DNA from: Candidatus Hodarchaeota archaeon
GTDB taxonomy: Archaea; Asgardarchaeota; Heimdallarchaeia; Hodarchaeales; Hodarchaeaceae
Length of the DNA stretch: 21,009 nucleotides
NCBI GenBank assembly: GCA_016839665.1
Contig: JAEOTU010000130.1
Span: forward strand, 1-21,009
Reading direction: 5' to 3'
Part shown: one piece after another, positions 14,044-21,009 of the stretch
Numbering within the stretch: the stretch's first letter is position 1
How the letters are laid out: each line of letters opens with the position of its first letter
Notes under the pieces: model-generated
Database searches by the model: none
What the model was told of the DNA's origin: nothing
Seen by the model: only the letters and a program-made list of their open reading frames with translations
Position numbers and translations under genes: made by a program

Positions 14044-16080
14044 TTATTTAATGTACCTTTCAATCCAGTTACTAATTCTATTAATTCGATCAATTATATG
14101 TCGTGGTTCACCGCTTCGTGAAAGTTCATGTCCATCTCGGGGATAACGAACAAATTCTACTATCTTACCATATCGTTTACCCAGCCAGTATAATTGTTCA
14201 GCGTTTACAATTGGAACACGAAAATCGTTTTCTGAATGGATAATAAGTAATGGAGTTTGAAGTTTCTTAATATGAGCAGCTGGAGAATCTTTCCAAATAT
14301 CATTTAGACGATCAATAATTTCACCCTCGTACTGCTTTTCAAACCAAATGGGAATATCTGTGGTCATACCGAAAGCGACGAATTCATAGACACCTCTTTG
14401 AGTGATTGCTGCTTTAAAACGATTTGTCTGGGTGACTAACCATGAAGTCATATACCCTCCGTAACTCCCACCAGTAACAGCAATTCTATCTGGATCCAAG
14501 AAAGAATATTTACTTAATGCACAATCTAAGGCTTCAAGAATATCATTTGCTGCAAGATCTCCCCAATTATTAAATACAGCAGAACGAAATTCAATACCAT
14601 ATCCATTAGAACCGCGAGGATTGCAAAACACCACTGCGTAACCTTTTGATGCAAGAGTATTCCATTCATGCCACATTGTCTTTTCATGCGGAGTCCACAT
14701 TACAGCAGGACCACCATGAATCTCTAAAACTACAGGGATCTTATCCTGACGATTACACTCTTTTGGAATTAACACCCAGCCTTGGAAATTGACTCCGTCT
14801 TTTTTGTAAGTGAATGCTTCAACTTCAGCAGGTTTACGAGTTTCTAAGTATTGTTTGTTTACATTAGTTACCCTTTCCTCATCCGTTCCATCTGCATTAC
14901 TCCAGAAGATATCGCTAGGAAAGGAGGCATGAGAAACCTCATATGCAAGACGAGTTCCATTTTGTGAAACTGCAAATGAATTGACATTTCTATCCCCTTC
15001 AACAACTGTTGTAACTTTTTTTGTTATAATATTGATTTTTTGAATGTTGATTTTCCCATCACTTGGACTTAGGAATAATAAGTTATTCGTATCAAGCCAC
15101 TGTGATAGAATCGCTGAACGATTATAATCTTCAGTAATACAGACAAAATTACCAGAGCTCCCTTCCTCAAGATTAAAGAGGAAGATTTGAGAATCATCAT
15201 AAACGATTTTTTCTTCTCTAATGGCATGAAAGGAGAAATATTTCCCATTAGGTGATAATTGAAAATTATCTATCAGGCCAAAGGCCGTACCTAAAATTGA
15301 TATATCTGTTGGGTCAGATATATTAACTTTCAATATCTCTTGTTCTAAAGAAACAGTCTGGTCTTCTTTAAACTTCGAAAGAAATATTGCTTTGTCGTCT
15401 ATACTAAAGGTACCCAAACTGAAATGATATCCATATTCCCCTAAATGGATGGCTTTCATTGGTTCTTCTTGTTCTCTGTACCGATTGAATTCTGAAATAT
15501 TGACAATGAAAGGTTGTGTAAAACGTTCATCCAAATAGGCTGTCCCTTCACGATAATAACCACTCTTGATAACTCGGGGGTCAATTCCCAAAGCGTCTCG
15601 CTGCTTTTTCTTTGTTTTATACTCGTTAAACTTTATTGAGTCTAACACAAACGATGGGGGTTCCTTTGGATTTAAGACCAAGTCTAATTCTTCTTCGTTC
15701 ACGCGAGCTATGACATGAATTAACTTGCTATCATTACTCCATCTGAATCCCATGACCCCTCGATGGAAAGTAGTCACCCTTATGGCCTCACCCCCATCCA
15801 CTGACATCACAAATACTTGTAATGTCTTTTCCTCTCGAGAAGAAAGGAAAGCTAAATATTTTCCCGATGGTGAAAATTGTGGAGCAGTATCAATATATGT
15901 GCCATGAGAGAATTGCCTAATTGCCTTCTCATCAGAAGTTTTCAGGTAAAGAGAACTTTTGTATTGATTTTTCTTTTGATTTACCTTCTTCATTGTAAAA
16001 ACTAATTTACTACCATCTGGAGAAATAGCAGGGGAGTCGAGGAATTTTAGCTTAACAAAATCTTCGCTATTAATTGCCAT
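14044..16080 (-). CDS. S9 family prolyl-oligopeptidase-type peptidase (acylaminoacyl peptidase-like)
   Basis: The 678-residue product has two domains. Residues 1 to about 420 form an N-terminal beta-propeller with WD40/TolB-like repeats (for example S-P-D-G-S-K-L-V-F near 20 and S-P-S-G-K-Y-L-A-F near 70). Residues 425-678 form an alpha/beta hydrolase with LEIHGGP (452-458), NPRGSNGYG (487-495), nucleophile S539 in TGGSYGGYMTS, acid D619 in HSENDFRVP, and H651 in RDGHELSR. The catalytic triad is complete. Enzymes of this type cleave short peptides or N-acylated amino acids, with the propeller limiting access to small substrates. No signal peptide is seen, so it is cytosolic. The start follows GTGAT at 5-nt spacing. 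It heads a minus-strand operon with the gamma-glutamyltransferase-family gene and probably the RtcB-like gene. Confidence 0.95.
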   Translation of the reverse strand: MAINSEDFVKLKFLDSPAISPDGSKLVFTMKKVNQKKNQYKSSLYLKTSDEKAIRQFSHGTYIDTAPQFSPSGKYLAFLSSREEKTLQVFVMSVDGGEAIRVTTFHRGVMGFRWSNDSKLIHVIARVNEEELDLVLNPKEPPSFVLDSIKFNEYKTKKKQRDALGIDPRVIKSGYYREGTAYLDERFTQPFIVNISEFNRYREQEEPMKAIHLGEYGYHFSLGTFSIDDKAIFLSKFKEDQTVSLEQEILKVNISDPTDISILGTAFGLIDNFQLSPNGKYFSFHAIREEKIVYDDSQIFLFNLEEGSSGNFVCITEDYNRSAILSQWLDTNNLLFLSPSDGKINIQKINIITKKVTTVVEGDRNVNSFAVSQNGTRLAYEVSHASFPSDIFWSNADGTDEERVTNVNKQYLETRKPAEVEAFTYKKDGVNFQGWVLIPKECNRQDKIPVVLEIHGGPAVMWTPHEKTMWHEWNTLASKGYAVVFCNPRGSNGYGIEFRSAVFNNWGDLAANDILEALDCALSKYSFLDPDRIAVTGGSYGGYMTSWLVTQTNRFKAAITQRGVYEFVAFGMTTDIPIWFEKQYEGEIIDRLNDIWKDSPAAHIKKLQTPLLIIHSENDFRVPIVNAEQLYWLGKRYGKIVEFVRYPRDGHELSRSGEPRHIIDRINRISNWIERYIK

Positions 16081-16127
16081 AGTGAATCACATTTGAATAT
16101 AAGTGTCGACTGAGGTCTTTTTGTCTT

Positions 16128-16138
16128 TTTTAAAATGC
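16128..16138 (-). promoter_or_regulatory. Candidate TATA element for the peptidase operon
   Basis: In the 168-nt gap 16081-16248 the minus strand carries TTTTAAAAAAG about 50 nt before the peptidase ATG, a spacing that leaves a short leader holding the GTGAT ribosome binding site. The gap shows no gene. Confidence 0.3.
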
Positions 16139-16248
16139 TTTTCTAAAGGACAGATACGAAATTCAGAATAGTTGCCCACAATAAAGGAGTAAATTATTTT
16201 ACAGAAAAATGAAGCGAGTCACACTATCAAAAATTAAATTCAAATTAA

Positions 16249-18621
16249 TTAGTTAATCTCTTTGGGTAAGGTTACTTTAACCTCTGTTCCTTCCCCAAGA
16301 GTGCTATTAACCGTTATTTGCCCATTGTGTTTTTCAATGATTCCTCTTACTATTGATAATCCAAGGCCTGTGCCTTCTCCCACCTTTTTTGTTGTGAAGA
16401 AGGGTTCAAAAACCTTAGTGATATTTTCTTCCTTAATACCCTCTCCATTGTCTCTTACACATACTTCTATACTCTTCTCTTGTTCTTCGAGTGAAATTAT
16501 TATCTTTGGATTGTCATGAATTAAACCTAAAGCATCAATGGAATTATTGATTATGTTTTGGAAGCATTGACTAAGGAGTACTTGATCGCCAACAATAATC
16601 ACATCTTCAAGGATTTCGAATTCTACCTCAATTTTCTTTTCTTTTATACTCGCACCGATTGTAGGGGAGGAGATAATCTCAGAGAGAAAAGATTTGGCTG
16701 TAAAGCTTGTTGCAGAAATATCTATTTTTCGGGAAAATAGAAGTAGATCCTTTACAATCTGTACACAAAAGTTAGCTTGTTGTTTAATATCATTAAGCTC
16801 ATTTACCACTAGTAAGCTGTCTTTAAACTTGGATTCACTTTTATTGACTAAGTTGAGGAGGTAATCCGTTGTCAAATTGATATTCGTCAGGGGAGTGTTG
16901 AGTTCATGGGCAAGACCCGCCGCCATTTGTCCCAGTGCTACTAGTTTTCGCTTTTCAAGAAGCTCTTCCTCCATCATCCTTCGCTCAGTGATGTCAACTC
17001 CTACTGCCCATGACTTCCAACCTGGAATTGGAAAATGTTTTGATATATTGGACCATGAGACTGTTCTTTTAGTACCATCTTTATGAGTAACATCAATCTC
17101 CCAATTATAGAAAGAATCTCCTTTTTCAGTCCATTCTTTCATAACTTTTGAGAAGAATATTGGATCAGGATATAATTTTGATAATGGATTTGGATCTTCA
17201 ATCATTTCTTTTTCAGTATATCCTGTGACCCGTTCACTTTCTCGGTTCCAGACTAATATTCCGTTATTTTCATCAAAAGCATCGAGCATTACAGGCATAT
17301 TCTTGATTATTTGACGTAAATTCTCCTCACTCTTTTGTAGTGCCTGATCTGCTCGCTTATGCTCAGTTATATCAGTTGCGATAACACCAAGTCCTTCTCC
17401 AACTCTGAAAATTCTCATATTATAGTATTTTTCACCAAATCTTGAATGATGAGGAAAATGATCTTCTATAATTCTAGGATTTCCAGTTTGTAGTACCTTC
17501 ATATAATTAAAAAATATTTCAGATCCTTCGAAATCAGGTATTAAATCCCCATAATACTTGTTTATTACCTCTTGTCTTTCAAGACCAATCATGTTTAGCG
17601 CAATTTGGTTTACTTCAACAATATTTAATTCTGAATCTAAAAGGGCAAATGCATCAGTAGCAGAATCCATGAACTTGCGTAATCTTTCTCCACTCTCCTG
17701 TAATGCATTCTCGATCTGCCTTTGTTCGGTAACATCAGAAATAACTCCAAAGGTGCCAGTAAAGACCGCCTTCGTGTCAAATTGAGGAGTAGCTGTAACT
17801 TTAATTTGTCGTTTTTCCCCATTTGGTCGGAAAATTTGAATTTCATAGTTACTCTTTTTTCCAGTTTGTTTTATTTGGGTTTGATCTTTAATGAAATGTA
17901 ACGTTTCTGGATTTACAAACTCTGCTAAATTTCGATTCTCAAGTCCTCCTTGAGGAACACCAAAAATTTCGTCTGTAACTTGATTGCAATATAAGAAATT
18001 CTCATCGGTATCAACAATCCCGATTCCTTCTCCTAGATTTTCAATTAGAAGACGATATTTCTCCTCATTCTCCCGTAGATGGATTTCAGCATTCTTTCGC
18101 TCAGTAATATCCATAATATAACCAAATACTTTCTCTATCTGCCCTGATTCTCCAATAATAGTATGTTCATCAGCTCTGAGCCACTTTTCATCACCTTGGG
18201 GAGTAATAATTCGGCATTCCACTGGAACTGTTTCATGATACTTCATTGTTCTATCAATAGCCTCTTGTACTTTCGTTTTGTCTTCAGAATGGATCATATC
18301 CATAACAACGGACAATTTGACACTATTTTTATTAAGTTGGTAAATTTTCTGGGCTTCTTCTGACAACTCCATCTTGTTTGTTATAAGATTCCATTCCCAG
18401 TGCCCCAATTGAGCGAATGCTTTGAATTTTTGCTCACTCTCCACCAATTCTGCGTTTCTACGTTTTAGAAACTCTACAGACTGTTTAAAATTTCTAATAG
18501 CAATCTGTATTGTATCCCTGGTAGTGTCCGATAATTCTTCTTCAACCAATATTTTTTCAAGATTCCGAATATAGACAGATTCATTCCTGTTTTCGAGCTC
18601 AGAGCCATTCCCAAGGTTCAT
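16249..18621 (-). CDS. Soluble multi-PAS sensor histidine kinase
   Basis: The 790-residue product has no membrane helix. A helical N-terminus (1-60) is followed by four PAS/PAC modules at about 62-178, 185-303, 308-424 and 430-550, each ending in a D-(I/V)-T-E-(R/H/Q) PAC tail. The HisKA helix has H572 in AAGLAHELNTPLTNI, and the ATPase domain has N-box QNIINNSIDAL (688-698), G1 DNGEGI (724-729), F-box EPFFTTKK (739-746) and G2 GEGTGLGLSIV (748-758). It is expected to autophosphorylate H572 and pass phosphate to an Asp on a response regulator; the regulator encoded 78 nt upstream on the same strand is the obvious partner. PAS domains could bind heme, flavin or small ligands, but no specific cofactor residue can be assigned by eye. 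The start has GAGG 9 nt upstream. Confidence 0.95.
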   Translation of the reverse strand: MNLGNGSELENRNESVYIRNLEKILVEEELSDTTRDTIQIAIRNFKQSVEFLKRRNAELVESEQKFKAFAQLGHWEWNLITNKMELSEEAQKIYQLNKNSVKLSVVMDMIHSEDKTKVQEAIDRTMKYHETVPVECRIITPQGDEKWLRADEHTIIGESGQIEKVFGYIMDITERKNAEIHLRENEEKYRLLIENLGEGIGIVDTDENFLYCNQVTDEIFGVPQGGLENRNLAEFVNPETLHFIKDQTQIKQTGKKSNYEIQIFRPNGEKRQIKVTATPQFDTKAVFTGTFGVISDVTEQRQIENALQESGERLRKFMDSATDAFALLDSELNIVEVNQIALNMIGLERQEVINKYYGDLIPDFEGSEIFFNYMKVLQTGNPRIIEDHFPHHSRFGEKYYNMRIFRVGEGLGVIATDITEHKRADQALQKSEENLRQIIKNMPVMLDAFDENNGILVWNRESERVTGYTEKEMIEDPNPLSKLYPDPIFFSKVMKEWTEKGDSFYNWEIDVTHKDGTKRTVSWSNISKHFPIPGWKSWAVGVDITERRMMEEELLEKRKLVALGQMAAGLAHELNTPLTNINLTTDYLLNLVNKSESKFKDSLLVVNELNDIKQQANFCVQIVKDLLLFSRKIDISATSFTAKSFLSEIISSPTIGASIKEKKIEVEFEILEDVIIVGDQVLLSQCFQNIINNSIDALGLIHDNPKIIISLEEQEKSIEVCVRDNGEGIKEENITKVFEPFFTTKKVGEGTGLGLSIVRGIIEKHNGQITVNSTLGEGTEVKVTLPKEIN

Positions 18622-18699
18622 TGATTGATACCTCTCTCTAACATAGATATTTCAGATGTCACATTGCCAAAAATCCAGTTCCTAAGTTGATAGGCGATT

Positions 18700-19836
18700 T
18701 CAAGGCTGGATATGGGGAATTCTATAGATCTTAATAGGTGATAATGGGCCATGTTCCCCTAATTTCTCCAAAATATTAATTACATTAGCAATATACTGCC
18801 CTTTTGAAGATAAGCTATAAGAGGATTTTTCCTTAGTAATAATTTCTTCCTTAACTAATTTTTTTAGGTGAAAAGCAAGAATACTGGAACTCCCAATTGC
18901 CAATTTCTTGAGAATTTCATTAAAACTTAGTACAAGATCATCTTGGGTTTTTAAGAGTAAAATGATGTTTTTCCTCACAGAATGAGAGATTATTTCAACT
19001 ATTTTATCAAACGCTGTGCTTACAAATGATGAAAGAGCATCGTAATAGAGAACAGGCGAAAGGGATGGTAATGGGTATGATTTCTCAATTAGAATTAGTA
19101 AAGTTAACTTTGAAGAGAGAACTTCGGTTTGAATATAATGGAGGAATTGTTTGATACTATCCCAATCATGGAATCGAGATAGTGTCTCAATTCCTTTTAG
19201 AATAATGGTTCCTTTGGAATTTTGAACAGTAAAATTTTCGATTCTTGATTTCAAAGAATTAAGCTTGGATAGAAGTATTGTACCATTCTCCTCATCAAAA
19301 CTAAGCCACAATGGAGTAGCTGGGTTTAGGGCATACTTCTGAATAATGAATTCAGGATTTTTATCTGAGATCACGAGGAATGGTGGAGGAAAATCATCTT
19401 TAAATGAACTTAAATCAAAATCTTCTAATTTTGTTAATCTATCAAGAATATGAGGAATTTTAATACTTTCTCTGAATCTTAATTCATCCTCAACCTGTTT
19501 AATTTTCTCTTTCAAGAGCGATAATTCGAAGGGTTTTAACAAATAATCATATGCCCCCGACTTGACAGCATCCACTGCTGACTCTATCGTACCATATCCC
19601 GTGATAACAATGAATATTGAATCATTTCCCTGCTGTCTAGCTGTTTTTAGTAAATCAAGTCCAGATAAATCAGGCATCTTTAGGTCAGTAAGAACTAATT
19701 CGAATTTTGCTTGTTGTAGCTGTTCTAAAGCTTCAGTACTGGAAATACTCGTGACAACGGAGTGATTGTCCAGCTCTAAATGCTTTTCCATCTTATCCAA
19801 GAATGTGATATCGTCGTCAACAACTAAGATTTTCAT
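18700..19836 (-). CDS. Response regulator: receiver - DUF835-like - winged helix
   Basis: Residues 1-118 are a complete receiver domain: acidic pair within VVDDD (5-9), phospho-acceptor D51 in LTDLKMPDLSG, T79 in VITGYGT, and K101 in LLKPF. Residues 150-262 resemble the archaeal DUF835 domain: a leading F-L-V-I-S-D strand, LWLSF (176-180), the strand KGTIILKGIETL (208-219), and LTLLILIEKSYPL. Residues 284-355 form an ArsR-like winged helix (HSVRKNIILLL, then FNEILKKLAIGSSSILAFHLKKL). It is therefore a phosphorylation-controlled DNA-binding protein, which is uncommon in archaea, where many receivers lack DNA-binding outputs. It precedes the PAS histidine kinase (78-nt gap) and diverges from a Cache-type sensor gene. 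AGGT lies 7 nt before the start. DUF835's role is unknown. Confidence 0.9.
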   Translation of the reverse strand: MKILVVDDDITFLDKMEKHLELDNHSVVTSISSTEALEQLQQAKFELVLTDLKMPDLSGLDLLKTARQQGNDSIFIVITGYGTIESAVDAVKSGAYDYLLKPFELSLLKEKIKQVEDELRFRESIKIPHILDRLTKLEDFDLSSFKDDFPPPFLVISDKNPEFIIQKYALNPATPLWLSFDEENGTILLSKLNSLKSRIENFTVQNSKGTIILKGIETLSRFHDWDSIKQFLHYIQTEVLSSKLTLLILIEKSYPLPSLSPVLYYDALSSFVSTAFDKIVEIISHSVRKNIILLLKTQDDLVLSFNEILKKLAIGSSSILAFHLKKLVKEEIITKEKSSYSLSSKGQYIANVINILEKLGEHGPLSPIKIYRIPHIQP

Positions 19837-20215
19837 AATATTTACCTGATTACAACACCTAGGAACAATGTTTTCCTTACTTGCTTAAAAAACTAACCAA
19901 GCAGAGAAGACTTTAGAATATCTCAATAAAGAAATTTGTTAAAATTCAACAATAGTTCTCGAAGCTTTGTGATCAGAAGCAATGGAAAATTAAAGATGTT
20001 TAATTCTAAAACTGAAAAGCAATATACTTACTTTTCGTAAGTATGAACTATTTTAGGTAATATTCCACTGAATTAAGCACTTTTGCCTTCACAAATTTCG
20101 TAATGTTTAAAAGATTTAATAATTAAATATCTACTAGTAATTGAATTTAAATAATTATTAGATAATAATATGAAAATAATTTCAATATTTAAAAAGAGGT
20201 TTTGAGGTTAGGTAT
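19837..20215. other. Divergent promoter region of the two-component locus
   Basis: This 379-nt gap separates the response regulator (minus) from the Cache-type sensor (plus). It holds no gene that I can support. It contains an 8-bp inverted repeat (20024-20044), a long AT-rich stretch with a TATA-like TTTAAATAATTATTA (20146-20160) about 56-70 nt before the sensor start, and a GAGGT site at 20204-20208. Both promoters must lie here. Confidence 0.6.
20024..20044. promoter_or_regulatory. Perfect inverted repeat ATACTTAC-N5-GTAAGTAT, candidate operator
   Basis: The two 8-nt arms (20024-20031 and 20037-20044) are exact reverse complements around TTTTC. A 21-nt dyad with 13-nt centre-to-centre spacing could suit a dimeric winged-helix protein. 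Its place between the divergent regulator and sensor genes makes it the best candidate binding site for the response regulator encoded alongside. It could also form an RNA hairpin if transcribed. Confidence 0.45.
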
Positions 20216-21009
20216 GTGAAACTCCCTAAAATTGTTAGATTTGATAAAATTGCGTTTAAAATAGCTTTACTAGCTCTAGTTGTGTCTATACTTCCTTTGA
20301 CTGTTATTACACTTGTTAGTACTAGCACTCTCCAGAGTGAGTTATATAATTCCATGAAAAATGACCTAGAGGATAGAGCGATCGATTTGATCCATATTAG
20401 TGATGAGCTTTTACTGGAAGCAGTGGAAAATACCGTCACCCTGGCAAAAAACCCGGAAGTTTATAGAAATGCGTTAAATGCGACAGAACAAGACATGTTA
20501 GTATTATGGGACAGTTATGAAGGATCAAACTATGATAATGATGAAAATATGAAGAATAATAAAACAGCGAAAACTTGGGATCCAAATAATGATTTAGCCT
20601 CAGATCTTTCCGAATATATTGATGATTTTGCTTCAAACCACCATTTTGCAGAAATATTCATCACTGATGCCCGCGGATATGTATATACCAGTACACAATC
20701 AGTACCAGGTGACTTTCTCCAGAAAGATGAAGATTGGTGGATCGCAGCTCGTGCTTCAGCAATAGGACAGTTTGTGGAGTTCGGTTATGATGATAGTACT
20801 GGACAGTACTTGATGGATATTGTCCAAGAAGTAGTTTTGCCTAACGGTACTTTCATTGGTATGATTAAAGCGGGCTATGAAGTAGGATCAATGAACCAAA
20901 TATTCGCTGAAATAGTTCTTTTCCATCAACTAGAGGAAGAAGGGCATAGCCATGAAGATGAAGACTTCACTCACGCAGAAATAGTAGCAGAGATGGAAAA
21001 CCAAGGGCA
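20216..21009 (+). CDS. Membrane-anchored Cache-type sensor protein (3' partial)
   Basis: The frame is open from GTG 20216 to the right edge (264 codons). The ATG at 20214 is followed at once by TGA, so GTG is the start; GAGGT lies 7 nt upstream. The product has a basic N-terminus, one membrane helix at about residues 13-35, and a long extracellular region. That region shows helices with many acidic residues (about 40-80) and then a Cache-like core: FAEIFITDARGYVYTSTQ, KDEDWWIAA, and a later L-M-D-I-V-Q-E-V strand with PNGTFIGMIKAGYEV. dCache domains sense small molecules outside the cell in histidine kinases, chemoreceptors and cyclases. A His/Glu/Asp-rich patch (near EEEGHSHEDEDFTH) lies close to the cut end. 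The output domain lies beyond the window. It diverges from the response regulator, so it may feed the same pathway. Confidence 0.82.
   Translation, partial: MKLPKIVRFDKIAFKIALLALVVSILPLTVITLVSTSTLQSELYNSMKNDLEDRAIDLIHISDELLLEAVENTVTLAKNPEVYRNALNATEQDMLVLWDSYEGSNYDNDENMKNNKTAKTWDPNNDLASDLSEYIDDFASNHHFAEIFITDARGYVYTSTQSVPGDFLQKDEDWWIAARASAIGQFVEFGYDDSTGQYLMDIVQEVVLPNGTFIGMIKAGYEVGSMNQIFAEIVLFHQLEEEGHSHEDEDFTHAEIVAEMENQG

Noticed and set aside
20214..20219. ATG start for the Cache sensor at 20214
   Set aside because: The next codon is TGA; only GTG 20216 opens the long frame.
20182..20636. Two minus-strand frames of 66-85 codons across the Cache sensor
   Set aside because: They lie antisense to a long open frame with a clear membrane helix and Cache-like motifs, and they lack recognisable protein features.
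1..21009. CRISPR arrays, insertion sequences, phage genes, rRNA or tRNA genes
   Set aside because: No regularly spaced repeats, transposase or integrase motifs, or foldable RNA gene was seen on either strand.

Overview
The window looks archaeal, most likely from an Asgard archaeon (a Heimdallarchaeia-like lineage is my guess, not shown by the sequence). The DNA is AT-rich. It carries a Rab/Ras-like small GTPase of the kind abundant in Asgard genomes, a response regulator with the archaeal DUF835 domain, and a distant RtcB-family protein. Many starts are preceded by a GGTGAT/GTGAT-type ribosome binding site, and TATA-like AT-rich tracts lie upstream of several genes. No RNA gene, insertion sequence, phage gene or CRISPR array was found.

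Layout. (1) 1-4216, plus strand: a tightly packed, partly overlapping operon made of a DUF4129-like membrane protein (cut by the left edge), a single-helix membrane protein, a MoxR AAA+ ATPase, a DUF58 protein and a polytopic membrane protein. This is the MoxR/DUF58/DUF4129 envelope module. (2) 4191-6623: divergent nicotinamidase and nicotinate phosphoribosyltransferase genes, the first two steps of nicotinamide salvage to NAD, with an inverted repeat between them. (3) 6888-7442: the Rab-like GTPase. (4) 7450-9147, minus strand: a bactofilin-like beta-helix protein followed by a flavoprotein with an incomplete Fe-S motif. An ArsR-type regulator (9450-9944) diverges from this pair. (5) 9960-10883: an orphan 307-residue protein. 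(6) 11095-16080, minus strand: an S9 prolyl-oligopeptidase-family peptidase, a YwrD-like gamma-glutamyltransferase-family enzyme, and a divergent RtcB-fold protein. The first two suggest peptide and gamma-glutamyl compound breakdown. (7) 16249-21009: a signalling locus with a REC-DUF835-winged-helix response regulator, a soluble four-PAS histidine kinase, and a divergent membrane-anchored Cache-type sensor that runs off the right edge. A perfect 8-bp inverted repeat sits between the divergent genes.

The most unusual items are the RtcB-fold protein, which keeps residues aligned with the metal ligands and guanylated histidine but has lost the surrounding GTP-site motifs; the archaeal two-component regulator with a DNA-binding output and a candidate operator; and the bactofilin/flavoprotein pair, in which the bactofilin shares a short SHOCT-like motif with the divergently encoded regulator.
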